Shown one piece after another: positions 1-10,861 of a stretch of 64,000 bases of DNA. The stretch is from Nicotiana tabacum (lineage: Eukaryota; Streptophyta; Magnoliopsida; Solanales; Solanaceae), in the NCBI RefSeq assembly GCF_000715075.1, contig NC_134093.1:98936826-99000825 (forward strand), read 5' to 3'. Both the position numbers and the translations under genes were made by a program. The notes beneath the pieces are model-generated. The model was given only the letters and a program-made list of their open reading frames with translations. It made no database searches and was not told the origin of the DNA. Numbering within the stretch: the first letter of the stretch is position 1; the number at the start of each line of letters is the position of its first letter.

Positions 1-1344
1 ACTCTAATCAAGTCTGGGATCTTGTAGAACCACCTGATGGAGTTAAGCCCATTGGATGCAAGTGGATCTATAAGAAAAAGAGAGGTGTAGATGGAAAAGT
101 GCAAACTTTTAAAGCAAGGCTTGTAGCGAAAGGGTTTACTCAGAAAGAAGGGATCGATTATGAGGAAACGTTCTCGCCGGTAGCCATACTTAAGTCTATA
201 AGGATTCTCTTATCCATTGCTGCTCATTATGATTATGAGATTTGGCAAATGGATGTCAAGACAACTTTCCTTAATGGAAGTCTTGATGAGTGCATCTATA
301 TGATGCAACCAGACGGTTTCGTGAAAAGTGGCAAGGAATACATGTTGTGTAAGTTTAAAAGGTCTATTTATGGACTGAAACAGGAATCTGGGGCATGGAA
401 CACTTGTTTTGACAAGGCAATTAAAACTTTTGGTTTTGATCAGTGTCTTAACGAGTCTTGTGTATACAAAAAGTGGGATGGGGACAAAGTGGCATTTTTA
501 ATCTTATATGTAGATGACATATTACTCATAGGAAATAATGTGGGCATATTGGGTTCAGTTAAATAGTAGTTGTCTACACACATTGATATGAAAGATTTTG
601 GAGAAGCGGCTCATATCCGTGGGATCAAGCTCTTGCGAGATTGCAAGAAAAGGATATTAGGCTTATCCCAGGCTCTTTATATTGATACAATACTCTCCAG
701 GTTCAGCATGCATGATTCCAAGAAAGGATTTCTTCCTTTTAGGCATGGAATTTCTCTATCTAAAGATTAGTCTCCTAAAACTGATGAAGAGATAGAAAAG
801 ATGAAGGGGGTCCCCTATGCATCTGCTGCGGGGAGTCTGATGTATGTTATGTTATGCACTAGACCTGATATTTGCTTTGTCATTGGCATTGTTAGCATAT
901 TTCAGTCTAATCCCGGGAGAGAGCATTGGACAGCGGTTAAGCATATAATCAAGTTGGAGGAGCATCAAGCAAACTTGTGTTGTTGATTCCACCATGGAAG
1001 CCGAATATGTGGCAGCCTTTGAGGCAGCTAAAGAGGCGATTTGGCTCGGGAACTTCCTGAAAGAGTTGGGTGTAGTTCCATCGATTCAAGCACCAATAAC
1101 ATTTTATTGTGTTAATAATGGTGCGGTTGAAAATTTGAAGGAGCCACGAAGCCATAAAAGAGCAAAGCACATTGAGCGTAAATATCATTTAATCCGTGAG
1201 ATAGTGCAGAGAGCGGATGTAGTGGTCACCAAGATTGCGTCAGAGAACAACTTGGCAGACCCGTTTACTAAGAGCTTACCACAGAAGACTTTTGATAGGC
1301 ATGTAGACGGAATGGGTGTCAGAATTGTAGACGCGTGGTTATGA
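1..1344 (+). pseudogene. copia reverse transcriptase / RNase H fragment, broken
   Basis: The reading frame enters from the window edge. Visible reverse transcriptase motifs include [10 protein letters not shown] (fingers), [11 protein letters not shown] (first catalytic Asp), KRSIYGLKQ and YVDDILLIG (catalytic Asp pair, near 508-530). Two adjacent TAG codons at 564-569 and another TAG at 768-770 interrupt the frame. At about 950 the text jumps from the end of the reverse transcriptase connection (HIIK) to the late RNase H (TMEAEYVA, near 990-1015), so the first part of RNase H is deleted and the frame shifts. The C-terminus (LADPFTKSLP) is the usual copia RNase H ending and stops at 1342-1344. 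No functional enzyme is expected. Confidence 0.93.
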
Positions 1345-1359
1345 GTCTAAGTGGGAGAT

Positions 1360-2669
1360 TGTTAGGATATACTATAAATCATGCGTATTGTTATAGTAGT
1401 CTTTATGGAACAATTGTTTATTTACTTATTCAATTCAATAAAGTTTTATTTTAAATAGATCATGTATTGGTTTGTGTATCCGTTGCTTATATAGTAGATG
1501 ATTTAGTGTATAGAGTTTACCTTATACATGGAAGATTAAATCATCGGTTCTTATAAGTCATACAGTTTATGTTGACAATCTAATGATGGAATTTGACAAA
1601 CCATCGGAATAGTTATATTACAAGATTAAAAATAATTTATCTTGATTATGGGAATGGTCTAATTTCAACTTCTTGTGCTAGTACATTTTGTATGTATTGA
1701 ACGGATCAAGTAGAGATAAGTATTTTATACTGACTTAATAAAATAATTTCTCTAGTCCATTCAATGTACTTATACTCTTAATCTTGATATAATTATTATT
1801 AGTTGGGTATGTCATTTATTGTTTTGATTTATTAAAATGCGAGATTCTTTCGTGAGTCAATAAGCCTGATAAATTGGACAATAATGATATATATTGGCGA
1901 AGTAATAATTAGTTAATAGAATTCATGTATCGGTTTTTTAGATTAATGATACTCCTTTATGAAAGCTTATAAGTTTTCACGTGTAAAACCGGCCGGTGGA
2001 TTTTGTATCCGACACATGAAATAAGTTAAGCGAAAGTCTAAAGAAAATAATCAATAAATTAAATTGTCAGTAATTTAATTTGATTGGTTAGTATCTGAAT
2101 CTTAACATGAGGAGTTAAATAAGGTTTTATGGAAGAATTTCGAAATTGAACTAAGGAGTGCAATTACGAATTTTTAGTGGAATAATTCGTAATTTATTAT
2201 GGTGGAAATTAATTTCAAAATTTTGAAATTAATTCCATAATAGGAAACCTTGTTAAGTAAATTATGTGGTCCCTATTGTGCCTGAATAATAGGAAATAAA
2301 GGAAACCTTTCCTTAGTGGAAAAAAAAACCTAACAGGTTTTGGAAAAGGGTTTTAACCTAAAAAACGTAGTTATACATACATGGGATATAGGTGGCCGTT
2401 TTTTGGCACCGAAAAGACACACGTTTTTCTTCCTTGAATTTCGCTCACCCGAAATTCTCTCTTTTCGGATATTATTTGGGTAACACGGTAGAAGACTGTG
2501 GAAGTTTGCTGAGGTCTTGCAACTCTGGAACTGGAGACGGATATTGATTTGCTTTGTTCACGCTTCAAGAGATAACTTGAATGATCTCCGTATGTGCTAT
2601 GTGCTAATTGTTTAATTCACACGTGAATATGATACTGTAATTATTTCCGCTGCTATATATAAACCAACA
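1360..2669 (+). repeat. 3' LTR of the copia element
   Basis: Immediately after the pol stop a purine tract (AAGTGGGAGAT, about 1350-1360) abuts TGTTAG, the LTR start. The LTR appears to end with CCAACA at 2664-2669, which is nearly complementary to TGTTAG as LTR ends should be. Length is about 1.3 kb. The interior is AT-rich with no coding. The exact right end is inferred because the partner LTR is outside the window. Confidence 0.75.
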
Positions 2670-4077
2670 CAGGGAAATATGTCATTGTTAGCAGTGACTC
2701 ATAAAATTACTTGGCTCCTTCAATGAACTTCTGCTTGGATGACTTCAATCTTTTGGTGGCAGGACAGCAGGTTGTTCAATTTCAGCTTTAACCTTGACTG
2801 CTCGTTTTTGCTGGGGTTAGATGATCGAGCCATAATGGCTGCCTGCAAAAAGATAATACTTAGCATGTGAACTGAAGGATGAAGCAGACAAAGGATTAAG
2901 TCAACAATAATATTGGATGTGTCTCATTTCAGTAAGCAGAACCATAAAACTCTATTTAGCAATTATCAGACAACTTAACAGAGAACAAAGAACAGGGAAG
3001 TAAAGGACCTGGCAACACTTCCTAATATCCCAGAATTAAGGCACCAAGTTAAGCATTTAACACAATTCTCACGAGACAGAGATATTTTCTGATCAATATA
3101 AAGAAAAACATATAGCACCAAACTGAAAACTATAAAAGCACACAACTCTCCACAAATTAAGAAATTTCAAGCAATATCAACAGGATAAACAACATTCAGA
3201 ATTTCGGCGTACTCAGATTCCCTTCCGGCTCTAACAAGTAGCCTACATGTCTTAAGACCACCAAACAGAGAACTTACAGCATCATGTCACATTAGCAGCT
3301 TGACAAGTTTACAATGGTTTCAGAGCAAATGGACATTTCACACTAATGCTACAGTCCCACAAGCAATTGCAAAATTATAGAAATGTTTCCAAGAGCACAA
3401 TAAACTGTAGCGCTAACTCAAGCTATGCACATTAACAGAGAATACAATGGACACCCCACAATTAAGAATTTAAAACACCCTGCAAGTCAAAATGAATTAG
3501 CGATGTAGCAAACTCCGACTTCTAAGTGAGCATGAAGCATGGCTGATCCTGGAGTAGCTTTTAAATAATCAAACAAGTGAAACCAAACTTTAAACTTTAC
3601 TACCAGGAGAATTACTTAACAAACACAAGCGCACAACCAACACATAAGGCATCCATGAGCTCTATTTCAGATTACCAAGATAGTGCATGACCTTTAACAC
3701 AATAGACTTAGGCTCACAGGAAAGTATCACGTGTAATGTATGAGAACAGGGCCTAAGACATCCAATTATCAAGCGACAAACATGCGACACTACAATGTAG
3801 CTCCGCTAAATGATCAATACACCTCAAATGACATCCAAAGTTCAGTTAACAATAAGGCGTGATTACTCAGGCATCACCAATTAAACCAAATCGTTACTGG
3901 CAATTCAGCGAACATGTGTCGTGCGCGATGACAAGGCCATAGTTCGCGCAAAACAAATAAACACTACCTTCTCAGTTGTTCAATGGGGCTTCCAGTTACC
4001 AAACACTTCTCAGAAAACCTAAATATTCCTTTAGTAAGACCAAAATCACAGTTGAGACCAAAATCATGGCTAAAATC
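2670..4077. other. non-coding interval between two retroelements; possible small captured exon
   Basis: No transposon motif or long ORF is visible across this 1.4 kb, and it reads like intron or intergenic plant DNA. On the minus strand between about 2,830 and 2,700 there is a short Lys-rich open stretch starting with MARSSNPSK; a second frame there reads KRAVKVKAEIEQP. I do not recognise either. It could be the tail exon of a host gene fragment, or chance. Confidence 0.4.
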
Positions 4078-4504
4078 TGTATATGGTAAAATACGCTATG
4101 CTAAGTGGCCGCTTAAGAGAGTGGCACGTGAAACTTAAGGCGGGGATAGTTAGAACCGAAGACAATTATCATGTTTGTCATCGAAAAGAATGACAACCGT
4201 AAAGATGCAACAAATACCCTCCGACAGGTAGCATTTAATGAAGAACATTCCACAACGTTTAGTGCACTGCCCGTTATAGAGAATTTGTCATTTATGCTCA
4301 CCGTTACACCTTCATCAATGGTCACTCTTGTCAATGTTGTGCCCGGAAGCTCTGCCCCCAGAATTACTGTTTTTCATGATTTTATCTCCACTTCAAGGCT
4401 AAGTATTGCACATTTCTTTAATTATTTCAGTATTTTAGGATCAAATTAATTTACTTGCCTAGAAACCACGTATAAATTCAACAGTACCGTTTTACGGGTA
4501 AATA
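4078..4504 (+). repeat. 5' LTR of the plus-strand Tat element
   Basis: The LTR starts TGTATATGGTAAAAT, the same start as the two other Tat-type elements in the window, and ends at GGGTAAATA just before the primer binding site (the minus-strand relative ends GGGTAAACA). Length is about 427 bp. The stretch 4,250-4,340 resembles one arm and the loop of the perfect inverted repeat in the relative's LTR. Confidence 0.75.
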
Positions 4505-4507
4505 GTT

Positions 4508-4525
4508 TGGCGCCCATTGTGGGGG
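4508..4525 (+). other. tRNA primer binding site
   Basis: TGGCGCCCATTGTGGGG lies four bases after the LTR end. It resembles the Asp-tRNA-type primer sites (TGGCGCCGTTG...) common in plant gypsy elements, with a few mismatches. The relative at 40.4 kb has TGGCACCCACCGTGGGG at the same place. Confidence 0.7.
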
Positions 4526-4610
4526 CCTAGACAACCATGTAATTAAGTTGATCCTTGCTTCTTTCACTAACGGGGTTTTGATTACATGTCTTAGCAAAAG
4601 ATCATAAGAA

Positions 4611-6165
4611 ATGGCAGATAATGGTGCTAAGAACACATACAATCTTGAGGTTCAAGGAGACCAGCCTCATCTCGGGAATTCAATCAGTGACACCCACAAT
4701 GAGGGGAACGACGCTATGTCGGTCCATGACCGGCGGTACCCACGACATGTTCGGGAGGCAACTCCTGATAATGCTGAAGAAGAGCAAGTAGTCAATGCGG
4801 TAAGGGTCCTATAGGAGAAACAAGTAATTATTCTAGGCCACCTCACACGGTAGGATAAGGTTATGACGGAGTTAAAGAAGGCGTTATCGGGGGCTTCCAA
4901 TAATGCGAATAGACGAGGTCTAGTTCTTCCCGGCGCACCCGCAAATCAAGCAACGCAGATGGTTGACAACAACACCCCAAGGGGGGAGGTTGGTTCCGAT
5001 AGGGCTAGGGGGAGAGGATCCGGCCAAGTAACGAAAACGATCCCTTCAGGCATTAGCTCTTACGGTTCATGAGAGAGTGAATGCCCGCATGAACCAAATA
5101 CCAGACGCACCACTAGTGCTGAAAGGTCCGGACTCAAAGAAGTATACTCAGTCGTCGTACAAATTAAGCGTGGAACCAGAATTAATTCCGAAGCGATTTA
5201 AAATGCCCGACGTGCCAAAATACGATGGAACTACAGACCCTCAGGAGCATATCACCACCTATACAACGGTGGGGAAGGGAATGATTTAGCTCCTCATGAG
5301 ATTGAATATGTTTTGCTGAAGAGATTTGGAGAGACTCTTGTGAGGGGAGCCTTGACATGGTATTCGTTGTTACCCGAGCATTCCATAGATTCCTTTGAGA
5401 TGCTCGGGGATTCTTTTATTAAGGCTCACGCCGGGGCCAGAAAGGTGCAGGCCCAAAAGGATGACATATTTAGAATTGCACAGGGAGTATCCGAGTTACT
5501 GCGAGAGTTCGTTACCCGGCTCCAAAAGGAGAAGATATTGCTCCCGGCTGTTCCGGATGAATGGGAGGATGAAGCATTCACCAAAGGTCTAAAATCCGAG
5601 AAGTTCAGACGATTCCTAGAAATTGAAAGAAAGTTTGCTTGGGTTTCAAGCAACAACTTGGGCGGATGTCCACAACCGGTACGAGTCAAAAATAAGGATC
5701 AAAGATGATCGGGTTGGCTTCCCGTCGTCGGCAAAAGGATGGGAGAAGAATAAAGAAAAATCAAAAGACGATTTCGACATGGACAGAAGGTCTTCGAGGG
5801 GTCGGGTTTTGCCTTACAAATGGACCGAAGGCTGCAGCAGAGGCTTTCGGTCAGCAGATAGGTTTGCTACCATCAGAAGGACTAATCGCGGTCGGACCAA
5901 TAGATTATTGCAGGACAAAGACGTATCAGGTACGCGGGATCCTTTCTACCCGACTATCAGAATACAATTTCAACGTCAGTGTAGTAGAGTTGGTATCAGC
6001 TATGAGAAACATCAAAGAAGCATGGTTCCCGAAGCCAATGAGTTCTGATCCCAGCCAGAGGGATCCCAACTTATAGTGTGAATACCACGGGATGAATGGC
6101 CACCGGACTGGGGACTGCCGACATCTCCGGGAAGAAGCGGCGACACTATTGAAGAATGGGCATCT
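4611..6165 (+). pseudogene. Tat gag polyprotein, broken
   Basis: The probable start is ATG at 4,611 (MADNGAKN), matched by MADNIVND at the same position of the relative near 40,341. The frame continues with interruptions through a Gag core (KMPDVPKYDGTTDPQEH near 5,200; WYSLLPEHSIDSFEML near 5,360-5,405; AFTKGLKSEKFRRFL near 5,575) to a zinc knuckle CEYHGMNGHRTGDC at 6,077-6,118. Stops occur at 4,812, 5,070 and 5,287 and just before the knuckle at 6,074-6,076, with frame shifts between segments. It would have formed the particle and bound RNA. Confidence 0.85.
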
Positions 6166-6259
6166 CAGATAATTCTTAAGTGACCGGGCGAAGAACAACT
6201 ATGGTCAGAACCGGGATAACGCGGAACCCTCAAAAGCAGGAGAAGATCCCCCGCTCCAG

Positions 6260-6865
6260 ATGATCAACATGATCTTCAGGGGGAACGAGATCAACAGGGT
6301 CACCTTCTCAGCAGCAAAAAAGACGAAAGTATCAATAACACATAGCAAGAGACTCTGGGAAGTTGTTGAAGATGACATCACTTTTACGGAGGAGGACGTA
6401 GACGGATTGTTGCTACCTCACAACAACGCATTGGTAATTTCTTTAAATGTGCTAGACATTAAAATCAAACATATTCTAGTGGATCCAGGAAGTTCGGCCA
6501 ATATCATATAATGGAGAGTATTGGAGGAAGCTAAACTCACCGGAAGCATCATTCCAGCCACAAAACTACTTGTCTGATTCAACCTCGTGAGCGTGACAAC
6601 CCGAGAAGAGATTTTGTTTCACACGAACGCTGAAAGAGTGATGAAAATGACTCTTTTTGAAGTGGTGGATGGTGATATGGGATATAATAATATTCTAGGA
6701 AGACCGTGGTTGCACGAGATGAGAGTTTTGCCGTCAACGTATTATCAGTTGCTGAAATTTCCAACGCCCAAAGGAATTAAACAGATAAGGGGCGACCAAC
6801 TGGCAGCAATAGAGATGAATGCGATTTCGGTCTCCAGTAGCAAAGGGAAGGAGCATGCGATATAG
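6260..6865 (+). pseudogene. Tat aspartic protease region, broken
   Basis: Translation gives INRVTFSAAKKTKVSITH and then LVDPGSSANII, the aspartic protease active-site region (Asp followed by P-G-S-S). A TAA at 6,509-6,511 interrupts the frame where the relative has a Gln codon. The region resumes with NNILGRPWLHEM near 6,690, the second conserved protease segment (LGRPWLH). It would have cleaved the Gag-Pol polyprotein. Confidence 0.82.
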
Positions 6866-7046
6866 TAACTACAGGAACCGGAGCCCCCTTCCGAATCGAA
6901 TGAAGTTAGCCCAAGGTAGAAACGTCAGAATCTTATCAGGTGCCAAGGTATTTCCCGGTACCTGAAGAGACGGATGAAACAAAATCCACGGCGGAATAGC
7001 TTGAATAAGTTGCATTTTTTGAAAAATTCTTAGAAAGGAAGTCCAC

Positions 7047-8426
7047 TTGGGGACAGGACTGCACCCCGAGCTCAGGTCTGGCTTTATTGAATTTCTTAAA
7101 ATTAATGCCAATTGTTTTTCATGGTCGCATGCGGACTTGACATGTATCCCAACGGAGGTGGCCGTACACAAGCTAAGTTTCGATCCCAACATCCCTCCGG
7201 TAAGACAAAAGAAGCGCCATGTTACGGAGGCCAGTAATAAATTACTCAAAGAAGAGGTAACTTGCTTACCTGATATCGGTTCGATCGGAGAGGTAAAGTA
7301 TCCAGACTAGCTAGCTAATGTAGTAGTAGTTCCTAATAAGAACAATAAATTTTGCATGTGTGTAGATTATAAGGACTTGAATAAAGCGTTCCCGAAAGAC
7401 TCGTTCCCACTGCCAAACATCAATCAAATGATTGATGCGATGGTCGGGCATGAGTTAATGAGTTTCCTTGATGCTTATTCCAGGTACAACCAAATTAAGA
7501 TGAACACGAAGGATCAGGAAAAGACTTCGTTCATAATAAATTCGGCATATATTGCTTTAATGTGATGCCCTTCAGGTTGAAGAATTGATGTTTGAAAAAC
7601 AAATAGGGAAAACTATGGAAGTTTATATAGACGATATGCTCGTTAAGTCTTTGAATGCAGTTGACCACCTTAAGCATCTGCAAGAAACTTTTGACATCCT
7701 AAGGAAGCATAATATGAAGCTTAACCCCGAGAAGTGTGCATTCGGGGTCAGTTCCGGCAAGTTCCTAAGATTTCTGGTATCACGAAGGGGGATTGAGGTA
7801 AACCCCGATAAGATCAAGGCCGTGGAATACATCCCGGACCAGCTGTCAAGCGTGAAAGAAGTCCAAAGGCTTACAGGGAGATTGGCTACTTTGAGCAGGT
7901 TCATTTCCCGGTCATCAGAGAAATGCCACTGTGTCTTCGCACTGCTCAAAAGGAAAAACAACTTCGAATGGACCCCGGAGTACCAACAGGCTTTGAGAGA
8001 TTTGAAAAGGTACTTGTCAAGCCCTTCGTTACTTTTGATACCAAAGGAAGGTAAAATATTGTTGGTCTACCTCGCAGTCTCGAAGTCGCGGTAAATGAAG
8101 TTTTAGTCTGTGAGGACGAAGGTACTCAATCGCCCATTTATTACGTTAGTAAAACTTTAATGAGATCAGAAACTCGCTACCGGCATTTGGAGAAGTTGGC
8201 CTTAGCTCTCGTAGTCGCCGCTCGGAAGCTGAGGCCATACTTCCAATGTCACCTGGTAGCTGTGGTGACCACATTTCCCTTACGGAACATCCTTCACAAA
8301 CCCAAAATCTTGGGTAGGTTGGCCAAATGGGCCATGGAAATGAGTGAATTCAATATACAATATAAACCGAGGACTGCGATTAAGTCACAAGTCTTGGATG
8401 ATTTTGTGGCCGATTTCTATCCGTGA
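7047..8426 (+). pseudogene. Tat reverse transcriptase and RNase H, broken
   Basis: Recognisable parts are IPPVRQKKR (start of RT), FCMCVDYKDLNKA, SFLDAYSRYNQIKM (first catalytic Asp), VYIDDMLVKS (near 7,620, catalytic Asp pair intact), ERLTG/VQRLTGRLATLSRF and the connection and RNase H (EKLALALVVAARKLRPYFQ, ending DDFVADFYP at 8,424). A TAG at about 7,307 falls where the relative has Trp. Around 7,575 about a dozen conserved residues between GLKN and MFEKQIG are missing, a small deletion in the palm. Stops also interrupt the start of RNase H. Confidence 0.9.
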
Positions 8427-8489
8427 TTGCTGCCTCTAGAAACTAAAGAGGCAGTAATGGTGTCATAATCAACATCGGGAGTCTGAACC

Positions 8490-8744
8490 TTGTTTATGGA
8501 CGGAGCCTCAAACGTAAAAGGGTCCGGGCTTGGCATAGTATTAACCACGCCTTTGGGAGAAACCCTAAGGCAAGCCATCAGAACAGTCCCTTTAACTAAC
8601 AATGAAGTAGAGTATGAGGCTTTGATTACAGGACTCGAACTGGCCCGGGGACTAGATTCTAAGGTCATAGAAATCAAGTGCGACTCACAGCTGGAGATGA
8701 ATCAGGTCTGCGGGATCTTCAAAACTAAAGATGAGCGCATATAA
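8490..8744 (+). pseudogene. second RNase H domain of the Tat element (partial)
   Basis: MDGASNVKGSGLGIVL is the start of an RNase H fold with its first Asp, followed by NNEVEYEALITGLELAR (with the catalytic Glu) and KCDSQLEMNQV (third acidic position). This extra RNase H after the first one is typical of Tat elements. The frame stops at 8,744 but similar sequence continues to about 8,860 (ITHIPREENAKPDALSNL). Confidence 0.8.
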
Positions 8745-8869
8745 TAATATGTGGTAAAGGTCCAGGCTTTGCTGGTTAAAATTCGGGAGTAGTAAATAAC
8801 TCATATCCCGAGGGAAGAAAATGCAAAACCAGATGCACTGTCTAACCTCGGTTCATCAACGGAAATAAA

Positions 8870-9275
8870 GGGATCAGAGTCCGGGACATTAGTACAACTA
8901 ATGCATTCGGTCCTAGATGCAGATAGCTACTATGAGGTAAATACGACAAATTTGGTCTAGGACTAGAGGAATGAGATCATCGATTATCTCTCACATGGGA
9001 AATTGCCCAAAGATTCCAAGGCATCCCGAGCGATGCGTGTCAAAGCAGAATGGTATAGATTCAAATGAGGCCAATTATACAGAAAATCTTTCCAAGGCCT
9101 GCTGGCCTGATGTTTGAGAGCATCCAAAGCTAATTACGTTATGCGAAAAGTCCACCAAGGGATATGTGGAAACCATTCGGGCACAGATTCCTTAGTGGTT
9201 AAACTGGTAAAGGCAGGATATTATTGGCCTCGCATGGAATAAGACACCAAAGCTTTCGTTTAAAAATGCGATAAG
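8870..9275 (+). pseudogene. Tat integrase N-terminus, cut inside the zinc finger
   Basis: The linker and zinc-binding part of integrase can be read with stops: WRNE/NEIIDYLSHGKLPKD near 8,965, then NYVMRKVHQGICGNHSG (His pair) near 9,135 and YYWPRM near 9,220. The finger's first Cys (KCDK, 9,266-9,275) is the last element sequence; the next Cys and the whole catalytic core are missing because an Athila LTR starts at 9,276. Nothing matching the rest occurs on the plus strand downstream. Confidence 0.8.
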
Positions 9276-10849
9276 TGATCACGTCCAAAGCACACCTCAA
9301 AAGAGATATGAAATGGTCGTATGCAATAATATAACCCCAACTAAGAGTCGGGGTCGAATCCACAGGGAGCTAAGATGAGAGTTAGGTATATATTTCAATT
9401 TGAGCAATTGGATTATCTAGATTGCACCTCCACATCAAGAATTTATTTTCTATTTCTAATGTTATTCTAATGATTGTAAAATAAAGAAAGAAGACTATAT
9501 ATAATTATTTTTAAGGTTTTTCCAAATGGATAAAAAGCCTAGGGTTGTGACCATGACCTAGGTGTTTGCCTAATGGGCTAAAGGCTTTAATGCTTGTTTT
9601 GTCGATTGGGGTGTGTTATAGCTCTCAACTCTAAATTACCCACTCAATACCTCTCGGTCAGAGAGTGATTTTGCCCAATTTAGCTTTCTCAAGACAAAAT
9701 GGGTATCACCCAAAATAGTTGATAAGAGCTCAAGTTAGGTTATTACTATCTCAAGGTTGAACCCTTTAATTGGGTTAATCAAATCTCTCAATTGACCAAA
9801 TTCCTTATAATCCTAGTTATCCTAGACTATGTCCCTCTTTCTCAAGTTGAGACTAAGTCAAATAGGCATGAATTAATGTATAAAACCTTTAATTCTACAA
9901 TTAAAACATGAACTAAGCTAAATAATCAACACTCAATCATAAACAAGTATTAAATTAGATAATCATAAGGTTTACACACTAGGGTTGGGTCATAACCCTA
10001 GTAAAACTCTAGCTACTCATAATGAGGTTTAAAGAAAATAAAGAAGAAAAAGTAATTAAACTCATAATGGAAGCCTAAAATTATTAAATCTATTGTAAAT
10101 ACACCAAAGCAATGTAAAACTTCCTAAAGTGGTAAAGATAAATGGCTACAGCAACTTTAGAGGTTCAAACTTGATCTAATTTTGTGAAACTTATACAAGG
10201 CTAAAAATCTCGGACATAAATGCCCCTCGGGAGGTTCTGTGGCCGCACACTTCCATGTGCGGTCCGCAAATTTCTTCATCTGGCATGAAGTGTAGTTCTG
10301 CGGGCGCACTTTTCTGAACTATAGCATTCTTCTGCGGCCGCACATTTCTGGACTGCAGCCGCAAGGCAACTCTTCTGCGCTCCGCACAATTAGGATTGCA
10401 GCCGCAAGGCACTCTTCTGTGGCCACATAATTCTTGTGCGGTGCGCAATTCACAGAGGCTCCTGGATTTGGTCGTTTTGCATACTCTCTGATCTTCGACT
10501 CTTAGCCCAGCTTTGCGGCCGCACAATTCAAGTGTGGTCCGCACTTTTCGCAAATGTCTGCTAAATTCTTCCTCCTAGTTTGCGGCCGCAGATGGAATTC
10601 TGCGATCCGCAATTTCTTCTACGGCGGCATAATTCCTTCTGCAGCCCGCACATTTGTGCTTCTACTTCCTTTATTGCCTTGTGCTTCATATTACTCCTTT
10701 TAAGTCGGATTTCATCTCGGGAGACCAACTTCTAGAATTCCTGCAATTTTGCATAATTTCATTAGTTTCGGGAACACAATTGAATGCTTTTAGACTAAAA
10801 CAAAAGCTAAAAGGCGCTAATAAGTCGTCAAAAACCCCACTTTTCAACA
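9276..10849 (-). repeat. 3' LTR of the Athila element
   Basis: On the minus strand the LTR starts TGTTGAAAAGTGGGG directly after the purine tract and ends CGTGATCA at 9,276, giving TG...CA ends and a length near 1.57 kb. It contains a cluster of GC-rich palindromic motifs at about 10,236-10,650. The partner LTR is missing, so the lower end is set by where the neighbouring integrase reading stops. Confidence 0.72.
10236..10650. repeat. cluster of GCGGCCGC / GCGGTCCGC palindromic motifs in Athila LTR
   Basis: Within an AT-rich LTR, short GC-rich near-palindromes recur every 20-60 bp: GTGCGGTCCGCAA, TGCGGGCGCAC, TTCTGCGGCCGCACA, TGCAGCCGCAAGG, TTTGCGGCCGCAGA and variants. They are irregularly spaced, not a tandem array, and the spacers differ. 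Many positions look decayed by CpG loss (TGCAGCC, TGTGGCC). Confidence 0.85.
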
Positions 10850-10861
10850 CCCTCAAACTTC
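10850..10861 (-). other. polypurine tract of the Athila element
   Basis: On the minus strand GAAGTTTGAGGG immediately precedes the LTR start. It follows TTTGCTTGAGGACTAGCAAC, the conserved tract found just before the purine tract of many plant Athila-like elements. It primes plus-strand DNA synthesis. Confidence 0.7.

Larger units (their letters stand above)
1..2669 (+). mobile_element. Ty1/copia retrotransposon, 3' part (truncated by window edge)
   Basis: The segment holds the end of a copia pol reading frame (reverse transcriptase then RNase H) followed by a purine-rich tract and a long 3' LTR. The gene order and the reverse transcriptase motif YVDD place it in Ty1/copia. The 5' LTR, gag, protease and integrase lie outside the window, so lineage and insertion age cannot be set. 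The copy is inactive: stops and an internal deletion break the frame. Confidence 0.93.
4078..9275 (+). mobile_element. Ty3/gypsy Tat-lineage element, 5' LTR to IN, 3' truncated
   Basis: Order on the plus strand: LTR, tRNA primer site, gag with a zinc knuckle, protease, reverse transcriptase, RNase H, a second RNase H domain, then the first zinc-binding residues of integrase. The second RNase H before integrase is a hallmark of the Tat lineage. Sequence stops being Tat-like at 9,275, where an Athila-type LTR begins, so the catalytic integrase core and the 3' end are absent. It is closely related to the minus-strand element at 20.9-41.0 kb. Confidence 0.88.

Noticed and set aside
2371..2568. 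65-codon minus-strand ORF in the copia LTR
   Set aside because: It lies wholly inside the LTR, has no recognisable domain, and LTRs of this length often contain chance ORFs.
2700..2835. Lys-rich minus-strand stretch starting MARSSNPSK, possible exon
   Set aside because: Two overlapping frames look equally plausible, neither is recognised, and no splice partner is visible. It is mentioned only as a possibility.
10236..10650. Restriction-site-rich cloning artefact (NotI-like GCGGCCGC)
   Set aside because: The motifs vary, are spread over hundreds of bases and recur at 14.8-15.9 kb in a natural element.
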